Source: Thecamonas trahens ATCC 50062 (lineage: Eukaryota; Apusozoa; Apusomonadida; Apusomonadidae). Taken from it: a DNA stretch of 64,000 nucleotides. The stretch covers positions 313,328 through 377,327 of the forward strand of contig NW_013657662.1 in NCBI RefSeq assembly GCF_000142905.1, written 5' to 3'. The notes under the pieces were generated by a model. That model did not search any database and was not told the DNA's origin. It worked only from the letters and a program-made list of their open reading frames with translations. This document shows positions 48,631 through 58,713 of this stretch, piece after piece (position 1 is the first letter of the stretch; each line of letters opens with the position of its first letter). A program made the position numbers and the translations under genes.

Positions 48631-49956
48631 ATGGCAAGGCCAGGTGCGGTCGACTCGGACGATGTCGATGTGGGCATGTGGGCAGGGGTGGGCATGGAAG
48701 TAGGATGTTTGGTTCTTGGCTTTCTGGACGGTATTGATCTGGCTGCTGCTGCTCTAGTCTGCCGGAGGTGGAGGCTCTGGGCGAGTGACGGCGTGCTGTG
48801 GAGGCGACGGTGCTTGGAAGACTTTGGCGTGGAAAATCCAGTGCCGATAGGGGTGGACGGCGTGCCAGTTGCGAGCTGGAAGGATGTGTACGGAGCGTGG
48901 GTTGCGAGTCTGCCACCGGGTGTACCGGTGGCGTACGCGATTGCCATGCGCAAGGTCCTTGCGCGGATTGTGGCGTGCGCAGGTGCCGAGGACACGATCT
49001 TGACTGGCCGCCCGTGGCCCGATCTGGCGTACTTGTGGCGCAACCTGGAGGTTCCGGTCCCGCTCTCACTGGCCACTCTTTATCGATGGGTGGGCGGGCA
49101 GAAGAATCTCCTGCAGGTTGATGCCAATGACTCGGCACGACGTAGCGCTGTCTCTACCGCGTTGTTCGGCGGGCGCTCGGTAGCACGGCCGTATGTGATG
49201 GCGCTGATCACTCCTGATGCGGTTGATATGTTTGAGGACAACGTGGTCTTTGCGCAATCTTTCTTTCCGCAGCGAATGTATGCTGTCGACCGCAGGTCGG
49301 GCATTCCTCGCGTCCACGGCTCCTGGGGAGGTAGCTTTGCCTACGATCTGGCACCTCCGCGGGCGGCCAGCGCAGACCGCTGGAGCCCAGACGAGCCGCT
49401 GCTTGCGTGGCTGACATCGTTTGCTAACCAGCTTGATGCTGGTCACATCGCCCACGACTCTCTAGTCTCAGAACCCGAGCCTGGGGTCATCAAACCGCTC
49501 TCCCACTTTCCCGCTGCCGGCCCATACTTTGGCTCGGCGCGGGCAGCTGGGATTGTTGTCGAGCTGGCTCTCCTTTGTGCCCCGGCCACCGAGACCGGAT
49601 GGGAGTATTTGGTCAAGATCTACTTGGATCCCAGCGACGGAGACGCCATCGGAACCCGTTTTGCCCTTGCCGGCGTGCAGTTCCTTTATTCCGATACCGA
49701 TGCCATCGTGGAGCAGGCGCGCCTCAACGGGCTAGTGCCTACGGTCGATCCGGTCGACGGACGGCCATCTCGCGCCTCATCATGGCAAACATCAGCCATT
49801 CTTCCCGGCGACGTTCCGCTCGCCGGCAGCGTCTCCCTCGTCGTCCAGTTTGTTTCTGATCCTGGCGGTGGCGAGGCATCAGTCACGACCGGTGCAGAGG
49901 TGATTACCATCGTTGTAGAGAACGTGTCCCTCGAGCGCCCATTGTTTCTGTATTGA
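48631..49956 (+). CDS. F-box protein
   Basis: Protein of 441 residues. Residues 25-65 form an F-box: CLVLGFLDGIDLAAAALVCRRW followed by RLWASDGVLWRRRCLEDFG. F-box proteins bind SKP1 and present substrates to the SCF ubiquitin ligase. The remainder has no named domain that I can assign. A WVGGQKNLL segment near 150 and several beta-rich stretches recall the SMI1/KNR4-plus-ApaG layout of FBXO3, but the match is weak. The start is the ATG at 48631, the first in frame. No targeting signal or membrane segment is seen. The substrate is unknown. Confidence 0.6.
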   Translation: MARPGAVDSDDVDVGMWAGVGMEVGCLVLGFLDGIDLAAAALVCRRWRLWASDGVLWRRRCLEDFGVENPVPIGVDGVPVASWKDVYGAWVASLPPGVPVAYAIAMRKVLARIVACAGAEDTILTGRPWPDLAYLWRNLEVPVPLSLATLYRWVGGQKNLLQVDANDSARRSAVSTALFGGRSVARPYVMALITPDAVDMFEDNVVFAQSFFPQRMYAVDRRSGIPRVHGSWGGSFAYDLAPPRAASADRWSPDEPLLAWLTSFANQLDAGHIAHDSLVSEPEPGVIKPLSHFPAAGPYFGSARAAGIVVELALLCAPATETGWEYLVKIYLDPSDGDAIGTRFALAGVQFLYSDTDAIVEQARLNGLVPTVDPVDGRPSRASSWQTSAILPGDVPLAGSVSLVVQFVSDPGGGEASVTTGAEVITIVVENVSLERPLFLY

Positions 49957-50168
49957 TCAATGTATTAAGCAACAGGTCAAGCGATGTGTGCCCGCCAGGC
50001 ATGTCGTCGCAGATCAGTCGGCTCGGGCCAGGTTCGAGGAGGGAGGGGGGGGGGCCAGGACTGACTCGGCAGCGGTCGGTCGCGCCCCGGCCAGTTGCAG
50101 TTTCGCAAATCTGCCGCCGTTCAACACAGATCAGTTGCTACATTTGGCTCAAGTCAGGCGAGCTCGGG

Positions 50169-53100
50169 ATGGCGGCTGCAAATGCAGAGGTGTTCAAGGC
50201 CAAGCACCAATTGAAGCAACATGGAGCCGAGGTATGTGGGAAAAGAGAGTGGGCGCATATGGCGGGGGGGGGGGGGGGGAGGGGGAGGGGGAAGGGGGAG
50301 GAGGGTGGGCTGTCGGGTGGGCGGCGCACAACGAAAAAGGTCTTCAAATTGGGAGGTGCGGCGGGCGGAGCGGGCCAGGCTACTGGGCTCACACAGAGTG
50401 GTATGGGCGGGGCTGGGGGGCTGGGGGCATGAGCAGGTGTACGCGCTCAAGTATGCGGACGGGGTTCTGTACTCTGGGGGCGCCGACTCGATGGCGCGGT
50501 CGTGGGACGTGCGCAAGGGCAAGAACCTGAAGACGTTTAAGGGCCATGTCGAGACGGTGTGGTGTCTGGACGTCCAGGATGGGTTCCTCTACACGGGCTC
50601 TGCCGACAAGAGCGTGATCAAGTGGGACGCGGCCAAGGGCAAGGTGGTGGACAAGCTGTTGGGCCACAAGAAAGCCATTTTCTGCCTGGCGGTGGCCGAC
50701 GACGGCACACCGTACTCGGGGTCAGACGACAAGACGGTCATCAAGCACGACGAGCGCGTGATGGTGTACAAGGGCCACAAGAAGACGGTGCTTTCGCTGC
50801 TTGTCCGCGGCTCGTCGGTCTTTTCGGCGTCGACAGACAAGACGGTGCGGCTGTGGGATACAGCGTCGGATGCGTGCGTGAGGGCGTACACCGGCCACTC
50901 GGACATTGTGTACTGCCTCGAGGTTGCCGACGGCGTGCTGTACACTGGCTCGCGCGACGGTACGGCGCGGGCGTGGAACGTGCTCACCGGCGCATGCATC
51001 CATGTCTTTACCGGGCACACCTCGCGGATCACGTGCCTCCATGTTGCCGACAACGAGCTGCTGTACACTGGCTCGGCCGACGGCTCGGTGCGGGTGTGGG
51101 ACATCCACACCGGCGAGTGCGTGCGGGTGCTGTCGGGCCACGACAACATTGTGCTCTGCATTGCCATGAACCCACAGGGCACGTTGCTCTTCACTGGCTC
51201 GGCCGACCACTCAGTGGCGGTGTGGAACGCCCGCAACGGTGAGCTGCTGGCGCGCGGGCAGACCCACTCGCACTGGGTTCTTGCCGTCGACTGTTCTGAC
51301 ACGGCGCTCTTTTCGTCGTCGCGTGACGGCTCGATCTGCATTTGGGACGTCTCGAGCTACGCGTCCAAAGCCGAGGCGAGTCCGGTAACCCGCGCCGCCA
51401 CGTCGGTCCGCGTTCCGGTGTTCAATGCAAGCGGCGCCAAGTCCGTTGTCAAGGTTGCGCCAGACGCGACGCTCGCCGCCGTCCTTGACGCCGCCAAGGT
51501 CTCTTTTGGCCTTGCTGGCTCATGGTCGCTGGCATACGACCCCGGGCTTGGGTCGGAGCAGCGCGTGCTTGAGAACCGGACGCCGATCGGATCGCTGAGC
51601 GATGTGACGTCTGCGGCTGGTGCTGCCCGACTGGTCATCATTGCGCATCCCGACTCGATTTCGGCCGCCGCCTCGCCGCGAGCCACCGCAACAGCGTCCA
51701 TGGCTCCCACGCCTACAGCGACGACGACCAACGGGACCAAGGCTGCGAGCGGCTCGGACCCAGCGCTCGCCGCGGAGCTCGAGCGGCTTCGCGCCGAAAA
51801 TGCGCGACTGCGGAGTGCCGGCGCAGGCGCGGCGCCTGCAGCTACGGCCGACTCAGGCTCCAAGGTGGACGCGTCGCAGCTTACCGCGGCACAGAGCCAG
51901 ATGCGTGATGCCGAGGCTCGTGCCAGTGCGTTGGAGAGCCAGCTTGCGGCGGCAACCAAGAAGGTGGCCCAGCTTGAGGGTGAGCTGCGTGCGGCGGAGC
52001 AGGCAGCAGCGTCCAATGCAGCCGCCGGCGAGGCCGCGCTCCAGCAGCAGATTGTGGAGCTGAAGCAGGCACAGCGGGACGAGCGCGGACGGATGGAGGC
52101 GGAGATTGCAACGCTTAACTCGCAGATCGCGACGCTCAACTCGCAGCTGAGCGAGGCACAGAGCACGCTGGCAGCTGTCCAGGGCAAGTACGAACAGCTC
52201 AAGGCGGCGACGGCGTCGTTTGAGGCCGAGCGGCAGCAAGCAGCAGCAGTCAAGGCCGAGCTGGCGGCAGCAAGCTCGCAGCTCGCGTTCCACCAGAGCG
52301 AGTCGAGCCGACTCAAGGAGGTGTACGAGAAGGAGCGGCGGCTCCGGATCAAGTACTTTAACCAAATCGAGGACATGAAGGGCAAGATTCGGGTGTACTG
52401 CCGTGTGCGGCCGTTCACGGCGTCGGACGGCGCCGAGGGCGGCGAGCTTGCCGCCGACGTGCTCGACGAGGCCACGCTCCTCATTCACGACACCAAGAAG
52501 GACCGTGAGTACTCATTCACCCACGTGTTTGGCATGGACTCGACCCAGGACCAAATCTTTTCCGAGACGACCCAGCTTGTGCAGTCGGCCGTCGACGGTT
52601 ACAACGTGTGCATCTTTGCGTACGGGCAGACCGGCTCCGGCAAGACGTACACCATGACGGGTGCGCCGGACGCGCCAGGCATCACGCCGCGAGCCTTCTC
52701 GCAGATCTTCGATTCGTTCCAACACCAGCCCAACTACACGTACTCGGTCTCGTGCTACATGTTCGAGATCTACAACGACAACCTCGTCGACCTTCTCACC
52801 GACGTGCCGGTCGACGCGCGGCCAAGCTCGACGTTCACCACGATGAAGGCGGCATGGTGTACATCTCGAACATCGAGATCCTGCCCGCCGGCTCGCCCGA
52901 GGAGCTGCACTCGATCCTCGAGCTCGGCATTGCCCACCGGCACACCGGCGCTACCAACATGAATGAGCACTCGTCGCGCTCGCACCTCATCCTCTCGATC
53001 CTCATCGAAGGCACCCACAACGAGAACGGGTCGACAACTCGCGGCAAGCTCTCGCTTGTCGATCTTGCAGGCTCGGAGCGGTTCGCCAAGACCGGCGCCG

Positions 53101-53429
53101 ACAAGGAGCGGATGAAGGAGGCCCAGTCAATCAACCGCTCGCTGGCCGCCCTCGGCAACGTCATTGCCGCCCTCACCTCGAGCGACAAGCAGCACATCCC
53201 GTACCGGTCGAACAAGCTCACGTACTGCATGTCCGACTCGCTCGGCGGTACGGCTAAGACCCTCATGTTTGTCAACATCTCGCCGTCGTCATACAACGTC
53301 TCCGAGACCGTCTCCTCCCTCGGCTATGCCGAGCGGGTCAAGACCATCGTCAACAACTCGCAGCGCAACGTCGAGACTGAGGAGATCAAGAAGCTCAAGG
53401 CCATCATCAAGAAGCTGAAGGGTCGCTAG
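50169..53429 (+). CDS. WD40-coiled-coil-kinesin-14 fusion, two exons, one frameshift
   Basis: Exon 1 is 50169..50231; exon 2 is 50437..53429. The 205-bp intron has a GTATGT donor and a GCAG acceptor, contains a G16 run, and joins in phase 0 (KQHGAE|VYALKY). With one base restored near 52815-52824 the product is 1018 residues. Residues 22-330 are seven or eight WD40 repeats (for example LYTGSADGSVRVWDIHTGE), about 460-665 a coiled coil, and 668-1010 a kinesin motor: neck KGKIRVYCRVRPF, P-loop GQTGSGKT (near 750), switch I NEHSSRSH and switch II LVDLAGSE. The neck before the motor is typical of minus-end-directed kinesin-14. A WD40 propeller ahead of a C-terminal motor is not a standard kinesin design; KIF21 has the opposite order. 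The motor is intact apart from the frameshift. Confidence 0.85.
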
Positions 53430-53485
53430 TAATGAACGATAAAGCTCAGACTGCAGCTGGGGCTGGAACAGAGGCTAGGGCTGCT

Positions 53486-56400
53486 TTACCGAAACACGCC
53501 ACCCTTCTTTGTAGGACTCTTACACATGCCGGCAATGGTGGCCAGCTTGGAGTACGCCGGAGACGGCGCGATCGGATGGTAGAGGCCGAGATAGTCGGGT
53601 AGGACACCGGTGCCCGGCACCCGCGGCACAGCGCCGGCGAGCAACTCGTACAAGTCCTCGTTGTACTTGGCCTTGGAGGCGTGGCGGTACTTTTGAGCGG
53701 TGACGGCAGCAAGAATGTCCTTGAGACGAGATCGGTTAAAGCGGAGCGGGTTGACCAGCTTGAGAGTGTCAGAAATCATGGAGCCCTTGATGCGGACGTC
53801 GAGCGGGTTGTCACACGTCATCGACGGCGACGAGTTGACCTCGATGAGCCACGGCTTGAGCGACGAATCGAACATGATGTCGTAGCCAAAAACCTCGAAC
53901 GAGTTGGGCTGACTATCAATTGTGTCCTTCACGGCAAACAACGACTTGAGGACAACTGAGCAGATGCCCTTCCACAGCGTCTCAAAGGCCACGCCGCTGC
54001 TAGCCAGCTCTTTGGCCAAAAACTTGAGCGAGCACTTGGAGCCGCCCCACTCCGCCGCATCGGCCGAGCCCGAGTACGACGTCGAGGCCTCGGACTGTAT
54101 CGAGGTGTTGGTGAGGTGCATGACGTTGTTGGCAATGGTATCGGGCGACGTATCGTACAGCTGCGAGGCAACCCGGGCAAAGCCCTCCTTGTACACAAAC
54201 GCCTCCAGTGGCTCAAACGAGGTGACGAGGACATAGATGCGAAGGTCAAACTTGCGCCCGTGGAGCAGCAGTGGGTCTGGGATGTACTTTTGAACGACAA
54301 CCGGTTCGCCGTGCCGGACTTGGGCAATGTCATTGAAAAGAAAGATGCCGCGCCCGCGCGAGAGCCCGGCCGGCTTCATGATCCACACGTTGCCAGACTT
54401 GTTCTTGGCACCCGAGCGCGCAAAGTCTTCCACAAACTTGGCGTACTCGGACGGCAGGATATACGTGGTCGGCACAATGTCAAAGACTCGCGCCATCCGC
54501 CCGCCGAGTCGTGCCTGCCGCTCGATCGACTTTTTGAGCAGATCCTTGCGAGTCAATGCCGAGGTGTTGGGAAAGTGGTTGATCCGCTGCCAGGCCACAA
54601 GATGCGACCATACGTCCGCCTTGGGTCGCCCCCAAGTCCACAACAGATTCCACAGGCCAGACGCGTCCTCTGGCAGCTCGGCCCAGTCCGAGCCGGACAT
54701 GGTCCCGACCGTAGCGAGCGATTCAGCGACAATAGTGTAGACCTCCTCATGCCCAGCCGATGAGATACGGTAGAAAAGGCCATCTGGCCCACTGGGGCAC
54801 GCCTCCAGCCACGCCTCCAGCTCGGCAATGTACTCGGCGTAGATGGCGTTGACCGGCGTGTCCGGATCAAGAACAACCGCCGAGAAGAGCTTGGAAAACT
54901 CGGGGTAGATCGAAGCGAGCTGGGTTGGGAGCACGACTGACCGTCGCTTGACGGGCGACAAGTTGTGCAGCGGCGGTAGGACTGGTGGCAAGGCCTTGGT
55001 TGCGGCAGACGGCTGTCTAATGGGCTTGGTGTTCTTGCCCTGGTGCTCCGCAGTAGCGATGCGTGTGCGCATAGACGTCCTGTGCCTGGTTGATGCGGCC
55101 TGATGTGGTGACTCTCTGGCTTGCCGTTTGGTCTTGACTTGCCGCGCTGCCTCAATCGCCGCGCACTTGGCCTCGGCCTCAGCCTGTCGCTGCGCCTCGG
55201 CCTCTCGCTGCGCCTCAATCGCCACGCGCTCAGCCTCGGCCACAGCCACAGCCTTGGCTTTGACCTCATCAGCAATCCGCTGCGCCTCAGCCTGTCGCTG
55301 CGCCTCGACCGCCGCCTGCCGTTTGGCCTGAGCCTCAGCTTCAGCCTGCCGTTTCGCCTCAGCCTCAGCCTGTCGCTGCGCCTCGACCGCCGCCTGCCGT
55401 TTCAGCCTTGGCTTTGACCTCATCAGCAATCCGCTGCGCCTCAGCCTGTCGCTGCGCCTCGACCGCCGCCTGCCGTTTGGCCTCAGCCTCAGCTTCAGCC
55501 TGCCGTTTCGCCTCAGCCTCAGCCTGTCGCTGCGCCTCGACCTCCGCCTGCCGTTTCGCCTCAGCTTCAGCCTGCCGTTTTGCCTCGGCTTCAGCCTGCT
55601 GTTTCGCCTCAGCCTCAGCCTGTCGCTGCGCCTCGGCCCGCCGCTGCGCCTCAATCGCCGCGCGCTCAGCCTCGGCCACAGCCACAGCCTTGGCTTTGAC
55701 CTCGTCAGTAATCCGCTGCGCCTCGGCCGCGGCGTTCATCTCAGCCTCAGCCTGTCGTCGTGCCTTGCTCTTTTCGGCAAGGCGTTTCACCGCGGCCTCA
55801 TCTGCTAGCCGTTGACCGTCCGCTACCGCCTTGGCCACCTCTTTGGCAAGCCGCTTTGTGGCAGCCTCCTTGGCCAGGCGCTGAGCATTCGCTTCATCTG
55901 CAAGCCGCTGCGCCTCGACACGCTGACGTGCTCGAGCCCGACGTGCACGCTCAGCCTCGGCGGCCTTCTCCGCCTGTGCAGCTTTTTCGATATCTCGCGC
56001 CTCCTTGACCTTCAGGCGTGTCTTCGCCTCCTCGGCCTCCCGCTGCAACTGATCGATGTTGTCAGCCGGCTTGTCCGTCTCGGCCCTTCGCCTTCGCCGC
56101 CTCCGCCGACGCGGGCGTGGAATGTCAACCGCCTGGTTTCAGAACGAGTACCTGCTGGTGAGTCTACCTTGAAAGGCTCGACGGCCGCATGCCGTGCACC
56201 TGTGCGCGACGGTATGACAACCTCACCGGGAACATTGTCGGTGAGCTCACGGAGCTGTGCCCGCTCAGTGCAGACCAGCTCTGCAGAAGGGGTAGGCGCA
56301 CGCCTTCGCACCCGGACAGGCCCCGAAAACATCTCTGGGGCAGGGCGCAACGGCTGAGCCGGCACTGCCCGCCGCGTCGCCGGCGCAGCGCCCATCAGCA

Positions 56401-57211
56401 GTCGAAAGATCTCAGACTTGGGCGCGGCTGCCCGTGAGCTTTCTCCTCCGCCTTCTGCCGCACCTTCGCCGCTGTCCTCAGACGAGCACGCTGGCTCCGT
56501 GGCGGTAGAAGCAGCGCCGTCGACGTCGCCAGCGAGGACCTCTCCGCCGAGTACCGCTACCGATCGCGCTCGCTGCCGCTCCAGCCTCGCATCCAGCTCG
56601 GCCATAGCGCGCTCACGCTCGCGTGCCCGTGCCTCGGCCTTGCTCATTCCGCGATTCGCCTCCATGCTTGCTGTATGTGTCACATCTTCACGCTCGCGCT
56701 CGCTCTTGTTCTTGCGCTCGTTCCCGGTCAGGGTCCGGGCCTGGCCAGGCACCGAGACCAAGCCCAGCACCGAGTGCGCACCGAGGCGGACATTGTCGCC
56801 AGAGCGAGACGCACCTGGTTCACCGCCCGAGTTGTAGTGGTGAAGAGTTGATGCCGGGCGCGGGTGCGTGCGGACCGGAAGGCGTGGTGGGAGGGCGGGC
56901 AGAGATGACATGGGCGCAGGGCGTGTGGCGTGCAGGCGGCGGGCGAGGCGGGCGTTGGTCCGCGACGCCGAGTCGCCCACGGCCGTAGCATTGTTCAACA
57001 CGCAGAGGGTGAGATAGTCCAGCCCAGAGCGTCCGAGCGACATGCTGCGGACGTCTTCCGTGTGCTCTGTGGCCAGAGACGGGTGAGCGCTGCCATGGCA
57101 GCCCCTTCTCCTTCCCTTCTTTCCCGCTGCGTGGGGAGCCTGGTGGCTAGCGATCGGTTCGCTCCGTTGCGCGCCAATGGCGGAATGTCCCATGGCATCA
57201 CACGCCCCCAT
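53486..57211 (-). CDS. TTLL-family tubulin polyglutamylase with Ala/Glu-rich N-terminal coiled coil, two frame breaks
   Basis: The catalytic C-terminal half (about 55000 to 53486) is a TTLL domain: IMKPAGLSRGRGI, a VVQKYIPDPLLLHGRKFDLR lid, MHLTNTS, and FGYDIMFDSSLKPWLIEVNSS with the metal-binding Glu/Asn pair. It most resembles TTLL9-type enzymes that add glutamates to axonemal tubulin. Upstream is a long Ala/Glu/Lys/Gln coiled coil built from repeats such as RQAEAEAKRQ and VKAKAVAVAEAERAAIEA, and a Ser/Arg-rich N-terminus. The frame breaks twice: near 56060-56135 (one base missing, or possibly a 35-bp intron) and near 55399-55410 inside the repeats (shift in the other direction, suggesting repeat collapse). 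The start is unclear: ATG at 57211, or one further in near 56908 (MSSLPALPPRL). Length would be about 1240 residues from 57211. Confidence 0.75.
55140..55720. repeat. Internally repetitive Ala/Glu/Arg/Gln coding tract
   Basis: Near-repeats of a sequence containing gcctgtcgctgcgcctcg and gccgtttcgcctcag (plus strand), encoding RQAEAQRQAE-type heptads on the minus strand. A larger unit with VKAKAVAVAEAER occurs at least twice (near 55250 and 55690), and a third broken copy sits at the frame break near 55405, as expected if a copy was lost in assembly. Confidence 0.8.
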
Positions 57212-57275
57212 GTCTGGCGCAGATGATCCCAAGCTAGGTCAGCAGTCACGGTAAAGTGCTGGTTCATTGGCAAGA

Positions 57276-58178
57276 CTACAGTGCCTGCTCCTCCGCATCT
57301 TCCAGTTCCATGCCAAGGACCTCGTCATCGTCGTCGGCGTTGGCCATGGCCGACTGGGCCAGTGCGAGGTTGTCGTCGTCGTCCGAGTCTGACGACGATG
57401 AGAAGATGTCGTCGTCCTCGTCGTCGTCGTCAGCCGATGCAAATGTGATGGTGTAGCGCGAGAAGAGGTGCGGGACACTGGCAAGCAGGTTCGAGTACTG
57501 GCCCTGGTTGTTGAAGAGGTCGAAGAACGGGACGGCGGTGAGCCGATAGTTGGACGGGATGGCAAACGTCCGCTTCTGCGGGAGATGAACGTGGAAGAGC
57601 CGAATGCACTCGCGCGGCTTGGAGACATGCACAGGAAGGTAGGGATAGAGTGCCGGCGAGGCAAACGACGGCCGCCACCAGCTCGCCACGAGCTCGCCGA
57701 TCTCCCACGGAACGACCAGCTGATCGGCCGGCACTGCCCCTGCCAGCGCCACCCCGCGTGCTTCCAGCTCACGGGCCTCGGCAACAACGTCGGGATCAAC
57801 ACCGATCCGCGCCTCCAGCACTCGCTTCAGCCCGTCGCGTTCGTCCTCGCCCGGCTTGAGCACCCCGCCGGGGAGCATGAAGCCTGTGGGAAAGGCCGAG
57901 TCCGGCGGCGGACGGGCGGCAGCCGAGAGCGCCAGCACGTGCGGGTGTCCATGGCGGTGGACAAGAATGACTGCATACACCGACGTTCGCATCCCGTTGC
58001 GCTTGTACTCGCCACGCAGGTCGCGGACAGGCGGTGCAGGCGGCGGCGGCAGTGGAGCTGTGGGGTCCTCGGGCGCAGGCGGTGCTGGCGGGACCAGCAG
58101 CTCGCCGTCCTCTGTCTGAGCCGAACGCTCCTGCAGACTGTAGCTCTCGAGTGGGTACACCACAGTTGATGACAGCAT
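57276..58178 (-). CDS. CFIm25/NUDT21 cleavage factor Im subunit
   Basis: Protein of 300 residues. The first 230 match CFIm25 (human NUDT21, 227 residues): VVYPLESYSL start, MRTSVYAVILVHRHGHPHVL, a Nudix-like loop GGVLKPGEDERDGLKRVLEA, IGELVASWWRPSF, PYLPVHVSKPREC and FAIPSNYRLTAVPFFDLFNN. CFIm25 binds UGUA in pre-mRNA and helps choose poly(A) sites as a dimer in cleavage factor Im. The Nudix catalytic glutamates are not all present, as in the animal protein, so it should bind rather than hydrolyse. Two additions are unusual: a 25-residue Pro-rich insert near residue 35, and a 55-residue acidic Ser/Asp tail (DDDDEDDDIFSSSSDSDDDD). The start is the ATG at 58178. Confidence 0.92.
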   Translation of the reverse strand: MLSSTVVYPLESYSLQERSAQTEDGELLVPPAPPAPEDPTAPLPPPPAPPVRDLRGEYKRNGMRTSVYAVILVHRHGHPHVLALSAAARPPPDSAFPTGFMLPGGVLKPGEDERDGLKRVLEARIGVDPDVVAEARELEARGVALAGAVPADQLVVPWEIGELVASWWRPSFASPALYPYLPVHVSKPRECIRLFHVHLPQKRTFAIPSNYRLTAVPFFDLFNNQGQYSNLLASVPHLFSRYTITFASADDDDEDDDIFSSSSDSDDDDNLALAQSAMANADDDDEVLGMELEDAEEQAL

Positions 58179-58713
58179 GCTACGGAGGGGGGAAGGGGAG
58201 AGAGAGGTGGGCGGTAGAGGAGGGGGTGGGAGAGGTGCAAGGGTAGAGGAGGGAGAGGCTGGAGGGGTGATCGTGGGGATCGGGTGAAAGTGGCGGAGGG
58301 GGACGGGGAGATAGATAAGATCGCGGGCGATCGAGGTGAGTGGTGATGAGGATTGTGGCCTGGAGACGAGAATGGAGTACTGTTACTACGCATGATCGGA
58401 GTGTTAGGTAGCAGTTGGACGAGGGTTAAGGCTTTCTGTTTGGCTCTGACTGGGTGGGCTCTGGCTGGCGCACACGGCTGATTCTGGGCAACTGTGCCGA
58501 TCCTCAACCGCACCACCGGGAGCATGCCATCCCGCACACTTGGTACCACATCAGAGCATGTGGTGTGTCTGGAACAGATCAGGCTGCTGGCGGACGCGAT
58601 CGAGTGATGGGACTGTTCCTGGTTGTGTTGCAGGAGTGGCAGGGCGACGCGACGGATTCGGCAAGCAAGGCGTCGACAGCACGCCACACATCACCCTTGC
58701 TCTGTCGGCAGCC
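58179..58713. other. Divergent promoter region
   Basis: Between CFIm25 (minus) and CDK5RAP3 (plus). Near 58180-58310 it is G/A-rich. The plus frame is open from 58540, but the protein there is not family-like, so the CDK5RAP3 start is taken at 58714. No gene is seen. Confidence 0.5.

Noticed and set aside
56100-56175. 35-bp intron at the first TTLL frame break
   Set aside because: A GT...AG pair exists that would join the frames, but the donor is GTAGAC, unlike the GTAYGT of every other supported intron, and 35 bp is very short. A missing base is preferred, though not proven.
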